Part shown: positions 42,799 through 52,384 of the stretch, in pieces
Position numbering within the stretch: the stretch's first letter is position 1
Layout of the letters: each line of letters begins with the position of its first letter
Origin: DASSJM01 sp036280655
GTDB lineage: Bacteria; Actinomycetota; UBA4738; HRBIN12
Direction of reading: 5' to 3'
Assembly (NCBI GenBank): GCA_036280655.1
Contig: DASUQI010000032.1
Span: 1-64,000, forward strand
DNA length: 64,000 nt
Position numbers and translations under genes: made by a program
Notes under the pieces: model-generated
Database searches by the model: none
Told to the model about the DNA's origin: nothing
What the model saw: only the letters and a program-made list of their open reading frames with translations

Positions 42799-43343
42799 CA
42801 GGGATCGCCGCCCGCGTCATCATCGAGCATCGGACCCCGGCTGGCTTCGCCGCCCACCGTGCGGAGCATCGAGCGAAGCAAGCCCGCGAGCTGCTCCTGC
42901 TCCCGCGGCTCGAGGTGCGAAGTGATCGCGACCTCCTCCGCGTTGAACGTGGGGAACAGCCGCTCGATCTTCCGGCGGCCCGCTGCGGTGAGTCTGACGC
43001 GCACCAGCCGACCGTCCTCCGACGTCTTCGCGCGCCGAACGTAGCCGCGGCCCTCGAGGGTCGTCACCACCCCGGTCGAGGTCGGACGGCTCACGCCGAT
43101 CGCGGCGGCCAGGTCGCGCGACTCCATCTCGCCCCAGACCCAGAGCACCCACATCGCGACGAACGAGGTCCAGGAGAGCCGGTCGGCCGAGAGCACCTTC
43201 GCCTCCATGTGCCGCCGGATCGCCGCCGAGACGCGGAACAGGTTCGACACGGCCCACATCGCGCGGAAGTCGAGCGGCAGGTGGCCGAGCTCCTCGACGA
43301 CCTTCCGCTCGTCGGGGAGCAGGTCGTCGTTCGGCGCGGGCAT
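42798..43343 (-). CDS. MarR-family transcriptional regulator
   Basis: A 181-residue regulator. LSWTSFVAMWVLWVWGEMES precedes the winged helix: LAAAIGVSRPTSTGVVTTLE and YVRRAKTSEDGRLVRVRLTA is the wing. Starts MPAPNDDLLPDERK at 43343. It directly precedes and overlaps the membrane protein gene, its likely target. A decayed copy lies at 41.8-42.0 kb. Confidence 0.9.
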   Translation of the reverse strand: MPAPNDDLLPDERKVVEELGHLPLDFRAMWAVSNLFRVSAAIRRHMEAKVLSADRLSWTSFVAMWVLWVWGEMESRDLAAAIGVSRPTSTGVVTTLEGRGYVRRAKTSEDGRLVRVRLTAAGRRKIERLFPTFNAEEVAITSHLEPREQEQLAGLLRSMLRTVGGEASRGPMLDDDAGGDP

Positions 43344-43372
43344 GCGGCGAATCGTAGCCCCAGCTCGGCCGT

Positions 43373-44263
43373 TCAGCAGGACAGGAAGGAATCGCCCCCG
43401 GTGCCGCCCAGGCAGACGTCGTCGCCGCCCCCGCCGAGCAGTTGGTCGTTCCCCTCGCCTCCGCGCAGCTCGTCGTCGCCCGGGCCGCCGCGGAGCTCGT
43501 CGTTGCCGGCGCCGGCCACGAGCTGGTCCTTGCCCTCGCCGCCCTCGAGCAGGTCGTTCCCGGGCCCCGAGGTGAGTCGGTCGGCCCCGCCGCCGCCGAT
43601 CAGCGTGGCCCGGCCCGAGAACGCCGCGGTCGCGATCCGGTTGTCGCCCGCGCCGCCCTCGATGACCACCTCCTCGACCGCGGCCAGCTCGGTCACCACC
43701 TCGGCGGGGGTGAAGCGCGTGATCCGCTCGTCCTCGGCGGTCCAGCGGTCGTCGCCGGACATCGACACCGTGTCGTGCCCCATCCCGCCGCTCACACGCC
43801 CTGCATCCGCACCCGGCTTGAACTCGTCCGGCCCCTCGCCGCCGCGGAGCTCGTCGACGCCGCCCCCTCCGTGGAGCTCGTCCCCGAACCCGGACCCGAC
43901 GAGCCGGTCGGGCCCCTCTTCGCCGCGCACCTGCACGCGCGCGAGGTCCTCGAACGCGTTCCGGCTCACGTCGCCGAGGTTCACGACGTCCGCGCCTCCG
44001 CCGGCGGTCACGACGATCCGCCGAAGCTCGCGACAGGTATCCGGGCCGCCCGAGGGCGGCGCCTGGTTGACCGTCACGTCCCCGGCCTCGCAGCGGACCG
44101 TGATCGTGTCGGCCTGATCGGTTCCCGTGACGGTGAGGACCCGGTCGGCGATCTCGGCCGAGATCCCGCCGGCCGAGGCCGGCGCCGCCCACGCGAACGT
44201 CCCAACGACCGCCGTCGCGACCACCGCCGCCCTCCGGACCGCTCCCCGGACCACGCCGCCCAC
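43373..44263 (-). CDS. Secreted calcium-binding protein with RTX-like repeats
   Basis: A 296-residue exported protein: signal peptide AAVVATAVVGTFAWAAPASA, then a beta-roll region. Nonapeptides GGxGxDxLx recur (GGGGVDELRGGEGPDEFKPG; GGGGADRLTSGPGNDLLEGG; GGPGDDELRGGEGNDQLLGG). Four or five cysteines, including the last residue, are unusual. RTX repeats bind Ca2+ and often serve in exported enzymes or adhesins; no catalytic domain is visible. Start GTG 44263. Confidence 0.85.
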   Translation of the reverse strand: MGGVVRGAVRRAAVVATAVVGTFAWAAPASAGGISAEIADRVLTVTGTDQADTITVRCEAGDVTVNQAPPSGGPDTCRELRRIVVTAGGGADVVNLGDVSRNAFEDLARVQVRGEEGPDRLVGSGFGDELHGGGGVDELRGGEGPDEFKPGADAGRVSGGMGHDTVSMSGDDRWTAEDERITRFTPAEVVTELAAVEEVVIEGGAGDNRIATAAFSGRATLIGGGGADRLTSGPGNDLLEGGEGKDQLVAGAGNDELRGGPGDDELRGGEGNDQLLGGGGDDVCLGGTGGDSFLSC

Positions 44264-44295
44264 GAGGGAACGCTAGGGAACGCGAGGGATCCCGG

Positions 44296-45939
44296 TCAAC
44301 GAACGGGCAACGTGAGGACCCGCTCGGCGAGCCAGAGGGGTTCGGGCCGGTGGGCGATCACCAGCACCGTCCGGTCCCGGGCGAACGCGTCGATCGCCTC
44401 AAGGACCTCCGCCTCGGTCTCGGCGTCGAGGTGAGACGTGGCCTCGTCGAGGATCAGGATCGGGGCGTCCTTGAGGAAGACGCGCGCGAGGGCCAGCCGT
44501 TGGCGTTCGCCGCCGGAGAACTTCAGCCCGTCCTCGCCGACGTGGGTGTCGAGGCCGGCCGGCAGCGACGCGAGGAACGAGCCGAGTCGCGCGCGCGTCA
44601 TCGCCTCCGCGATCCGGCTGTCGTCGGCCTCCCCGTCGGCCAGCAGCAGGTTGTCGCGGAGCGATCCGTTGAACAGGTGGATCCGTTGCGGCACGACGCC
44701 GAACATCGAGCGCACGTCGTCGGCCCGGAACGAACGGACGTCGTGGCCACCCACGAGGACGGTGCCGGCGCTCGGCTCCCGGAAGCGGAGCAGCAGACCG
44801 ACGATCGTGGTCTTGCCCGCGCCGTTCGGCCCGGCGATCCCGAGGCGGTGGCCGGGCGGCAGTTCGAAGCTCAGCCCGTCCAGGACCTTCGGGCCACCGG
44901 CCTCGTAGCGGAACGTGACGTCGAAGAAGGCGATGCTCGGCTCCCCGGGACGCGGACGCGGCGTCGGCGGATCGACGACGACCGGTGCCGCGTCGATCAC
45001 CTCGAACGTCCGGACCGCGGCCGCGCGGCTCAGCTCGATCGTTCCGAATGCGTCGCCGAGCGGCTGCACGGCCTCGAACGCCGCGAACGCGACGAGCGGT
45101 ATGGCGGCGAGGAAAGCGCCGTCGAGCTCGCCGCCGCGCACGAGCGGCGCGGCGAGCACGAGGAGCACGACGCCGACGAGGCCCGAGAGCATGGCGCCGG
45201 CCGCGACCCCCGCGCCCCGGACGAACGCGAGTCGTCGCAGGCCGTCGCCGATCCGGCGCGAGCGGTCGAGCAGGCGCGAGCCAAGCCCCGACGCCGCGCC
45301 GAACGCCAGGAGGTCCGCGAGCCCCGTCACGTCGTCCGCGAGCTCGGCGTGCAGCGACGCCCGCGCCCCCACGACGTCCGCGGCCGGACGGCGCGACGCG
45401 CGACGCGTCGCGAGGGGGATCGCGACGCCCACGATCGCGAGGCCACACAGCAGGACGACGCCGAGCGGGGGCGACGCGAAGGCCCCGAGGATCCCGGCGG
45501 CCAGCAGCACCGCCAGGAAGGCGGCGACCGGCGGCACGACCCCCCGGACGAAGAAGTCGTCGAGCGTAGCGACGTCGGCCACCGCCCGTGCGAGCAGGTC
45601 CCCGGTCCTGTGGCCTTCGAGTCCGCCCGGAGCGAGCGGCTCGACCGCCCGGTAGAAGGCCACGCGGAGGTGTGTGAGGATCCGGAGCGCCGCGAGATGG
45701 AGCGTGTACCGCTCGACGTACCGAAGCGCGGCGCGCGAGATCGCGAAGGCCCGGACCGCCGTCACCGAGAGCGCGAGCGCGGCGAAGCCGGTGACGAGCG
45801 CGGCCTTGGAGATCAGGTACGGCGCCGCGGTCATCAAGGCGACGTTCGCGGCGAGGGCGACGAAGCTCGAGAGCGTCGCGAGCACGACCCAATCGCGGAC
45901 CGGCGCCGCGAGCCCGAGCAGCCGCCGGAGCGGGCTCAC
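44296..45939 (-). CDS. cydC: Cysteine/glutathione ABC exporter subunit CydC
   Basis: A 547-residue half transporter, membrane domain then ATPase. Walker A GPNGAGKTTIVGLLL, signature FSGGERQRLALARVFLKDAP, Walker B ILILDEATSHLDAETEAE. Six helices at the N-terminus. CydDC exports thiols and is needed to assemble cytochrome bd. GTG 45939 overlaps the CydD stop by four bases (GTGA). Together with cydAB at 54-57 kb it forms the bd oxidase module, here split over 8 kb. Confidence 0.93.
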   Translation of the reverse strand: MSPLRRLLGLAAPVRDWVVLATLSSFVALAANVALMTAAPYLISKAALVTGFAALALSVTAVRAFAISRAALRYVERYTLHLAALRILTHLRVAFYRAVEPLAPGGLEGHRTGDLLARAVADVATLDDFFVRGVVPPVAAFLAVLLAAGILGAFASPPLGVVLLCGLAIVGVAIPLATRRASRRPAADVVGARASLHAELADDVTGLADLLAFGAASGLGSRLLDRSRRIGDGLRRLAFVRGAGVAAGAMLSGLVGVVLLVLAAPLVRGGELDGAFLAAIPLVAFAAFEAVQPLGDAFGTIELSRAAAVRTFEVIDAAPVVVDPPTPRPRPGEPSIAFFDVTFRYEAGGPKVLDGLSFELPPGHRLGIAGPNGAGKTTIVGLLLRFREPSAGTVLVGGHDVRSFRADDVRSMFGVVPQRIHLFNGSLRDNLLLADGEADDSRIAEAMTRARLGSFLASLPAGLDTHVGEDGLKFSGGERQRLALARVFLKDAPILILDEATSHLDAETEAEVLEAIDAFARDRTVLVIAHRPEPLWLAERVLTLPVR

Positions 45940-47693
45940 GTCGCCCCCACCGTCGTCCCAGCCGACACCGGGTCCGACTCGACGACGCGCCCCTCGGCCA
46001 GGGCGATGACGTCGGCGCCGCCGAGTCGTTCGGGGCGGTGCGTGATCGCGAGCGCCGTCCGCGACCGGGCGAGGCTCCCGATCGCGTCGAGCACGGCCGC
46101 CTCGCTGTCGGGATCCAGCTGTGCGAGCGGCTCGTCGAGGATCACGAGCGGCGCGTCCCGGAGGAACGCTCGCGCGATCGCGAGCCGTTGGCGCTCGCCG
46201 CCGGAAAGCCGCGCGCCTCCCTCCGCCACGTGCGTCGCGTAGCCGTCGCTCAGCCGTTCGATGAACGCGTTCGCGTGCGCCGCCGTCGCCGCGGCCACGA
46301 GTTCTTCGTCGGTGGCGGACGGCTTCGCGAGCCGGAGGTTATCGGCGATCGTTCCGTGGAACAGGTACGGGTGCTGCGGGACGAAGGCGACGCGTTCCCG
46401 CCACCGCCCCGGGTCGATCTCGTCGAGCCGCCGGCCGCCCACGAGCACCGCCCCGCGGTCGGGTTCGACGAAGCGCAGCAGCACGTTCGCGACTGTGGTC
46501 TTGCCCGCGCCGGCCGGGCCGACGAGCGCGACGAGGCTCCCCTCCGCGACGCGGAACGAACATCCCGCGAGCGCGCGGCGCGAACCCCCGTCGAACGACA
46601 CGTGCACGTCCTCGAAGCGGATGTCGAACCGGCCGGGCGCCGGGGCGCGACCCGAGCCCCTCGCGAGCCGGACCGGCACGTCGAGGATCCCGTAGATCCG
46701 GGAGGCCGCGGCGGCGCCGGTCCGGCCCGCGTGGTAGTCGGCCGCGAGGCGTCGGAGCGGCAGGAAGAACTCCGGCGTCAGCAGCAGCACCGCGAGCGCA
46801 AGCTCGAACGCGAGACCGCCGGCCATGAGACGCACGCTCGTCTCGATCGCCACGAGCGCCGTCGCGGCGGTCGCCCCCCACTCGAGGACGAGCGTGGTCT
46901 GGAACGCCGTCCGGAGGACGTCCATCGAGGTCGCCCCGTAGCGGCGGCCGACGTCTTCGAGGGTCTCCGCCTGCTCGGAGTTGCGCCCGAACAGCTTGAG
47001 CGTGGGAAGCCCCCGTAGCACGTCGAGGAAGTGGGCGCTCATCCACGCCAGCTCGCGCTCGCGCCGCCGCGCCTGGTCGCGGACACGACGACCGATCAGC
47101 CCCAGGAGCAGCACGAGCACGGGCCCGGTGAACAGCAGGATCGTCACGGTCCACGGGTCGAGCGCGAACACCACGAGCGCGACCGCGACCGGGACCACGG
47201 CGGCGAGGGTCCGGGCCGGGCGGAACCGCGTGACGTACGGATCGAAGGCCTCGACACCCTCGCCGGCGGCGTGCACCAGCTCCCCCGCGCGCTCCCCGCG
47301 CGTGTACACCGGACCGAGTTCGGCGAGCTTGGCTCCCAGCCGTCCTCGAAGACCGGTCTTCACGTCCTCGGCCGCGCGCTGCGCGACGACCTCGCCGCCC
47401 CACAGGAGCGCCCCGCGAGCGACGACGAACGCCGCCATCGCCGCGATCGGTGCCGCGAGCGAGCCGAGCGGCGCATCCCGGAGGAAGACCCGGCCCACGG
47501 CGTCGGCGAGGAGCAGTGCGAACCCGATCCAGCACGCGGTCGACGAGAACGACAGCGCGGTGGCGATGCCAAGGACCCTCCGCGCGCGGGGGTGGTCCGA
47601 CCACAGCCGCCGTTCGAGCTCGCGATCAGCGGCGCGCTCGGCGCGGTCCTTCGCCCGCTGGTCGTTCGGATGCGGGCTAGTCGCCCGACTCAT
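45936..47693 (-). CDS. cydD: Cysteine/glutathione ABC exporter subunit CydD
   Basis: A 585-residue half transporter. N-terminal charged leader, six helices, then Walker A VGPAGAGKTTVANVLLRF, signature LSGGERQRLAIARAFLRDAP and Walker B LVILDEPLAQLDPDSEAA. Forms a heterodimer with CydC. ATG 47693 overlaps the ndh stop by 17 bases. Gene order ndh-cydD-cydC suggests a shared respiratory transcript. Confidence 0.93.
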   Translation of the reverse strand: MSRATSPHPNDQRAKDRAERAADRELERRLWSDHPRARRVLGIATALSFSSTACWIGFALLLADAVGRVFLRDAPLGSLAAPIAAMAAFVVARGALLWGGEVVAQRAAEDVKTGLRGRLGAKLAELGPVYTRGERAGELVHAAGEGVEAFDPYVTRFRPARTLAAVVPVAVALVVFALDPWTVTILLFTGPVLVLLLGLIGRRVRDQARRRERELAWMSAHFLDVLRGLPTLKLFGRNSEQAETLEDVGRRYGATSMDVLRTAFQTTLVLEWGATAATALVAIETSVRLMAGGLAFELALAVLLLTPEFFLPLRRLAADYHAGRTGAAAASRIYGILDVPVRLARGSGRAPAPGRFDIRFEDVHVSFDGGSRRALAGCSFRVAEGSLVALVGPAGAGKTTVANVLLRFVEPDRGAVLVGGRRLDEIDPGRWRERVAFVPQHPYLFHGTIADNLRLAKPSATDEELVAAATAAHANAFIERLSDGYATHVAEGGARLSGGERQRLAIARAFLRDAPLVILDEPLAQLDPDSEAAVLDAIGSLARSRTALAITHRPERLGGADVIALAEGRVVESDPVSAGTTVGAT

Positions 47694-48936
47694 CCACCAC
47701 GATCCGGCCGGCCCGATCGTGCGTGAACCCGGCCCACGTCCAGTCGACGACCGCCCGAGCCCGGTCCTCGCCGGTGGACAGGAGCGCGAGATGCACCGCG
47801 CCCCACGCGAGCCACGCGGTCCGCCCCGTGAGGCTCCGGCCGTGCGGCATCTGCACGACGGCGGCCTTCCGGCCGATCGTCGCCATCGTCCCCTTGTCGA
47901 GGTACTTGAAGGGCTTCGTGTCCTTGCCCTTGAGACGCCTCGCGATGTTCTCGCCCGCGTGCTCGCCCGCCTGCAACGCGACCGACCCGAGCTGCGGAAG
48001 CACCTCCTTGGTCTTCGTGTCGGTGATCCACCCGATGTCGCCGGCGACGAACACCTCGGGGCGGTCGGGGAGGCTGAGGTCCGGCGCCGCCGCGACGCGG
48101 TTGCCGTGCTGCAGGTCGAGGCCGAGCGTGGTGGCGAGCGGGTTGGCCTGGAGGCCGGCGCCCCACACGAGCGTGTGTGCGTCGATCACGGTCCCGGACT
48201 TCAGGTGGACCCGCGTCGGCTCGATCTTCTCGACGACCTCGCCGAGCATCACCTCGACCGTGCGCTTCTCCAGCGCCTTCTTCGTGTACGTCCGCAGGCC
48301 CTTCTTGAACATCGAGAGCAGCGAATCGCTCGCCTCGACGAGTATCAGCCGGGCCTTGTCCTGCGGAACGTCCGGGTAGTCCTTGGCGAGGTTCGTCCGG
48401 TAGAGCTCGGCCAGGGCGCCGGCGCTCTCGACGCCGGTCGGCCCCCCGCCGACGATCACCACGTTGAGCGCTCCGTCGTCGACGAGGCTCGGGTCGCGAT
48501 CCGCCGCCTTCCACTTCTCCAGCACGTGGTTCTTCAGCCGAACGGCGTCGGGCAGCGTGTAGAGAGGGAACGCGTGCTCGTCCGCGCCCGGGACGCCGAA
48601 GAAGTTCACCGTGGCGCCGAGCGCGAGCACGAGGTGGTCGTAGGTTAGCGACTCGATCCCCTCGAACGACACCGTTCGAGCATCGAGGTCGATACCCGTC
48701 GCGGTCGCCTCGTGGATCCGCACGTTCTCGTGATCGTGGAAGAGGTCGCGCAGCGGATGTCCGACCGTCGGGAGCTCGAGCAGGTCGGTCGCGACCTGGT
48801 ACAGGAGCGGCTGGAACGTGTGGTAGTCGTGGCGGTCGACGAGCACGACGTCCGCGTCGGCGTGCTTCAGCTTCTTGACGGCGCCGACGCCGCCGAACCC
48901 GCCCCCCAGGATCAGGATCTTCGGACGATCCGCCAT
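47677..48936 (-). CDS. ndh: Type II NADH dehydrogenase-like oxidoreductase
   Basis: A 419-residue flavoprotein. FAD motif ILILGGGFGGVGAVKKL at residues 7-23, NAD motif NVVIVGGGPTGVESAGALAE, and C-terminal GEHAGENIARRL with a membrane-binding C-terminal helix (WGAVHLALLSTGEDRARAV). NDH-2 moves electrons from NADH to quinone without proton pumping. The lack of the usual AQxA-quinone motif clarity means an NAD(P)H thioredoxin-like role cannot be wholly excluded. First gene of the ndh-cydD-cydC string, divergent from zwf. Confidence 0.85.
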   Translation of the reverse strand: MADRPKILILGGGFGGVGAVKKLKHADADVVLVDRHDYHTFQPLLYQVATDLLELPTVGHPLRDLFHDHENVRIHEATATGIDLDARTVSFEGIESLTYDHLVLALGATVNFFGVPGADEHAFPLYTLPDAVRLKNHVLEKWKAADRDPSLVDDGALNVVIVGGGPTGVESAGALAELYRTNLAKDYPDVPQDKARLILVEASDSLLSMFKKGLRTYTKKALEKRTVEVMLGEVVEKIEPTRVHLKSGTVIDAHTLVWGAGLQANPLATTLGLDLQHGNRVAAAPDLSLPDRPEVFVAGDIGWITDTKTKEVLPQLGSVALQAGEHAGENIARRLKGKDTKPFKYLDKGTMATIGRKAAVVQMPHGRSLTGRTAWLAWGAVHLALLSTGEDRARAVVDWTWAGFTHDRAGRIVVDESGD

Positions 48937-49064
48937 CGGGCGCTCCCCTGCCGGTGAGTGTTCACAATCTAGCCGGTTCTCTTCGTAGGCAACTCGACGC
49001 GTTTCGTGGCAGCATCAGCCCACAGGCCCGATCCGGTTCGAGCCCTGATCGAACGGAGGGTTCC

Positions 49065-50474
49065 ATGGGGGGAGCACGCACGCCGGAGGCGCGTCCCACC
49101 GACGCCCTGGTGATCTTCGGGATCACCGGCGACCTGGCCAAGGTGATGACGTTCCGGTCCCTCTACCGGCTGGAGCATCGAGGGCTCCTCGACTGTCCGA
49201 TCGTGGGCGTCGCGGTCGACGACTGGTCGGTCGACCAACTGAAGGAGCGCGCCCGGACGTCGATCGTCGACACCGGCGAGCCGCTCGACGACGCGATCTT
49301 CGAACGCCTCGCCTCGCGCTTCTCCTACGTGGCCGGCGACTTCTCGGACGCCGAGACCTACAAGCACGTCGCCGACGCCATCTCCGAGGCTCGGACGCCG
49401 GTCTTCTACCTCGAGATCCCACCGTTCCTGTTCGGCTCGGTGATCAAGGGCCTGCACGACGCCGGGCTGACCGAGAACGCCCGCGTGGTCGTGGAGAAGC
49501 CGTTCGGCCACGACCTGGAGTCGGCGACCGCGCTCGCCGAGGAGATCCACCAGTACATCGACGAGTCGCAGCTCTACCGGATCGACCACTACCTCGGGAA
49601 GATGGGACTGGGCGAGATCCTGCACCTGCGGTTCGCCAACTCGATGCTCGAGCCCGTGTGGAGCCGCCTGTTCCTGTCGAGCGTCCAGATCACGATGGCG
49701 GAGTCGTTCGGGGTCGAGGACCGCGGCCACTTCTACGACCCCGTCGGCGCGCTCCGCGACGTCGTCGTGAACCACCTGATGCAGGTGGTCGCGATGTGCG
49801 CGATGGAGGCGCCGGTCCGGGGCGACCCCACGACGCTGAAGGACTCGCTCGTGACCCTGTTCCGTGCCGTCGCCGAGGCCGAGCCGGCGAACTACGTCCG
49901 CGGGCAGTACGAGGGCTACCGCGACATCGACGGCGTCGCGAAGGACTCGACGACCGAGACCTTCGCGGCGCTCCGCCTCGACATCGAGAACTGGCGGTGG
50001 GCGGGCGTGCCCTTCTTCATCCGCGCCGGCAAGCGCCTGCCGGTCACGCAGACCGAGCTCCGGCTCGTGTTCAAGCATCCACCCAAGCTCGGCTTCGGGC
50101 TCCTGGACCGCCGGCCCGAGGAGAACCAGGTCGTCGTGCGGCTCGACCCCTCGACCGGGATCCGGCTGACCGTCGAGGCCCACCGCGCCGACAGCGAGGG
50201 TCCGGCCCCGGTCGACCTGGACCTGGAGTTCGGCAAGGAGGGCGGCGGCGAGGGACCCACGCCCTACGAGGTGCTCCTGCACGCCGCGATGGTGGGCGAC
50301 AGCACGCGGTTCACCCGCCAGGACGGGGTCGAGGAAACCTGGCGCGTGTTCCAGCCGCTGCTGGACGCGCCACCCCGGGTCCATCCGTACGCGCGGGGCT
50401 CCTGGGGTCCCGAAGCAGCCAACGATCTCGTCAGGGGGTTCGGTACCTGGCACGAGCCGTGGATGAGCACGTGA
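49065..50474 (+). CDS. zwf: Glucose-6-phosphate dehydrogenase
   Basis: A 469-residue NADP-dependent enzyme of the oxidative pentose phosphate pathway. GITGDLAKVMTFRSLYRL is the dinucleotide site (GxTGDLA), YRIDHYLGKMGLGEIL is the substrate and catalytic block (His in DHYLG), and GVEDRGHFYDPVGALRDVV follows. ATG 49065 has GGAGGGTTCC upstream; an open extension to 48954 is not conserved. No opcA or pgl is next to it. The stop overlaps the GH15 start (GTGA). Confidence 0.95.
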   Translation: MGGARTPEARPTDALVIFGITGDLAKVMTFRSLYRLEHRGLLDCPIVGVAVDDWSVDQLKERARTSIVDTGEPLDDAIFERLASRFSYVAGDFSDAETYKHVADAISEARTPVFYLEIPPFLFGSVIKGLHDAGLTENARVVVEKPFGHDLESATALAEEIHQYIDESQLYRIDHYLGKMGLGEILHLRFANSMLEPVWSRLFLSSVQITMAESFGVEDRGHFYDPVGALRDVVVNHLMQVVAMCAMEAPVRGDPTTLKDSLVTLFRAVAEAEPANYVRGQYEGYRDIDGVAKDSTTETFAALRLDIENWRWAGVPFFIRAGKRLPVTQTELRLVFKHPPKLGFGLLDRRPEENQVVVRLDPSTGIRLTVEAHRADSEGPAPVDLDLEFGKEGGGEGPTPYEVLLHAAMVGDSTRFTRQDGVEETWRVFQPLLDAPPRVHPYARGSWGPEAANDLVRGFGTWHEPWMST

Positions 50475-52363
50475 GCGGCCCCGACGTGCAGCGGTCCGAC
50501 GGCCAGAGCGCGGCGATGCCGTCGCCGTTCCCGCCGATCGCCGAGTACGCCTTCCTATCGGACTGCCACACGGGGGCGTTGATCGCGCCGGACGGAGCGA
50601 TCGACTGGCTCTGCGTCCCGAGGTTCGACTCGCCGAGCATCTTCGGGAGCCTCCTGGACCGCCAGGCCGGGACCTTCCGATTCGGACCGTACGGCATCAA
50701 CGTCCCGTCGGAGATCGCCTACGAACCCGGGACGAACGTTCTCGCGACGACGTGGAAGACGACGACCGGATGGGTGAAGGTCCGCGACGCCCTCACGATC
50801 GGCACGCGTCAGGGCGAGGACGCGGTCACGCCGCACACGCGCCCACCGGCCGACGATGACGCCGACCACATGCTCGTGCGGACAGTCGAGTGCCTCGACG
50901 GGGACGTCGAGGTCGAGCTCGTGTGCGAACCGCTGTTCGACTACGGCCGGACCGAGGCCACCTGGAGCGTGGAACACGACGGCGGCCACATCGCCGACGC
51001 GACCGGCGGCGACGTCACGATCCGGCTGTACACCGATCTGTCGGTCGGCGTGGAGGGCGAGCGCGTCCGGGCGCGACACGTCCTGCGGCCCGGCGACCGG
51101 GCGTTCTGCGCCCTGTCCTGGGCGCGAGACCTCGTCGGCCCCACGGACGCAGACGAGGCTGCCGCCCGGATCGACGCGACGGTCCGGTTCTGGCGCGCGT
51201 GGCTCGGACGAGCCCGCATCCCCGACCACCGCTGGCGGGATCCGATCCAGCGTTCGGCACTGGTCATCAAGGGCCTCACGTACATGCCGACGGGGGCGAC
51301 GGTCGCGGCCCTCACGACCTCGCTGCCCGAGACCCCCGGTGGCGAGCGGAACTGGGACTACCGGTACACGTGGATGCGGGACGCGACCTTCACGCTGCAG
51401 GCCCTGCATTGGCTGAACCTCGACTGGGAGGCCGACGAGTTCATGCAGTTCATCGCCGACCTCGAGCCCAACGACGACGGCGCGATGCAGATCATGTACG
51501 GGATCGACGGGCGCCGGGACCTGACCGAGATCACGCTCGACGAACTCTCCGGGTACGCCGGGGCGCGTCCCGTCCGCGTCGGCAACGGCGCGTACAACCA
51601 GCGTCAGAACGACGTCTTCGGAGCCGTCCTCGACTCGATCCTGATGCACACGCGCCGCAGCCAGCGCATGCCTCGACGCCTGTGGCCCGTCGTCCAGTCA
51701 CAGGCAGAATGCGCGACGCGGGTGTGGCGGGAACCCGACCAGGGCATCTGGGAGGCGCGAGGCGACCCACAGCACTACGTGTCCTCGAAGCTGATGTGCT
51801 GGGTCGCCCTCGACCGGGCGGCCAAGCTCGCGCAGATCGGAGGGGACCCGGAGCTCGCCCAGACCTGGAGCAAGACGGCCGGGGAGATCCACCAGGACAT
51901 CCTCGACCACGGGGTGAGCGATCGGGGCGTCCTCAAGCAGCACTACGACACAGAGGCGCTCGACGCCTCGACGCTGCTCGCGCCGATCGTGGGGTTCCTG
52001 CCGGGGACCGACGACCGGATGCACGCGTCGGTCCTGGCGATCGCCGACGAGCTGACGGAGAACGGGTACGTGCTCCGGTACAAGACCGACGAGACCGACG
52101 ACGGGATGTCGGGGAAGGAAGGCACGTTCCTCATCTGCTCGTTCTGGCTGGTGTCGGGCCTCGCGATCGTCGGCGAGGAGCAACGGGCGCGCGACCTCAT
52201 GGAACGCCTGCTCCGCATCGCCTCCCCGCTCGGGCTGTACGCCGAGGAGTACGACGTGGACACGGGACGGCACCTCGGGAACGTCCCACAGGCGTTCTCG
52301 CACCTCGCGCTGATCGAGGCGGCGGGCCGGATCATCCTCGCCGAGCGCGTCGCCGAGCTCTGA
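50471..52363 (+). CDS. GH15 family glycoside hydrolase (glucoamylase/trehalase)
   Basis: A 630-residue GH15 protein. IAEYAFLSDCHTGALIAPDG begins the N-terminal beta domain. The (alpha/alpha)6 domain carries ERNWDYRYTWMRDATFTLQA, GIWEARGDPQHYVSSKLMCW (general acid Glu) and SGKEGTFLICSFWLVSGLA (general base Glu). It releases beta-D-glucose from alpha-glucans; actinobacterial members of this type are often trehalases. No signal peptide, so intracellular. GTG 50471 overlaps the zwf stop. Confidence 0.9.
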   Translation: MSGPDVQRSDGQSAAMPSPFPPIAEYAFLSDCHTGALIAPDGAIDWLCVPRFDSPSIFGSLLDRQAGTFRFGPYGINVPSEIAYEPGTNVLATTWKTTTGWVKVRDALTIGTRQGEDAVTPHTRPPADDDADHMLVRTVECLDGDVEVELVCEPLFDYGRTEATWSVEHDGGHIADATGGDVTIRLYTDLSVGVEGERVRARHVLRPGDRAFCALSWARDLVGPTDADEAAARIDATVRFWRAWLGRARIPDHRWRDPIQRSALVIKGLTYMPTGATVAALTTSLPETPGGERNWDYRYTWMRDATFTLQALHWLNLDWEADEFMQFIADLEPNDDGAMQIMYGIDGRRDLTEITLDELSGYAGARPVRVGNGAYNQRQNDVFGAVLDSILMHTRRSQRMPRRLWPVVQSQAECATRVWREPDQGIWEARGDPQHYVSSKLMCWVALDRAAKLAQIGGDPELAQTWSKTAGEIHQDILDHGVSDRGVLKQHYDTEALDASTLLAPIVGFLPGTDDRMHASVLAIADELTENGYVLRYKTDETDDGMSGKEGTFLICSFWLVSGLAIVGEEQRARDLMERLLRIASPLGLYAEEYDVDTGRHLGNVPQAFSHLALIEAAGRIILAERVAEL

Positions 52364-52384
52364 AGGGCAGGTGCTCGATCGGCT

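Noticed and set aside
44350..46242. Plus-strand frame of 630 codons opposite cydC and cydD
   Set aside because: Shadow frame; repetitive Arg/Glu composition.
48969..50453. Minus-strand frame of 494 codons opposite zwf
   Set aside because: Antisense shadow; zwf carries all catalytic motifs.
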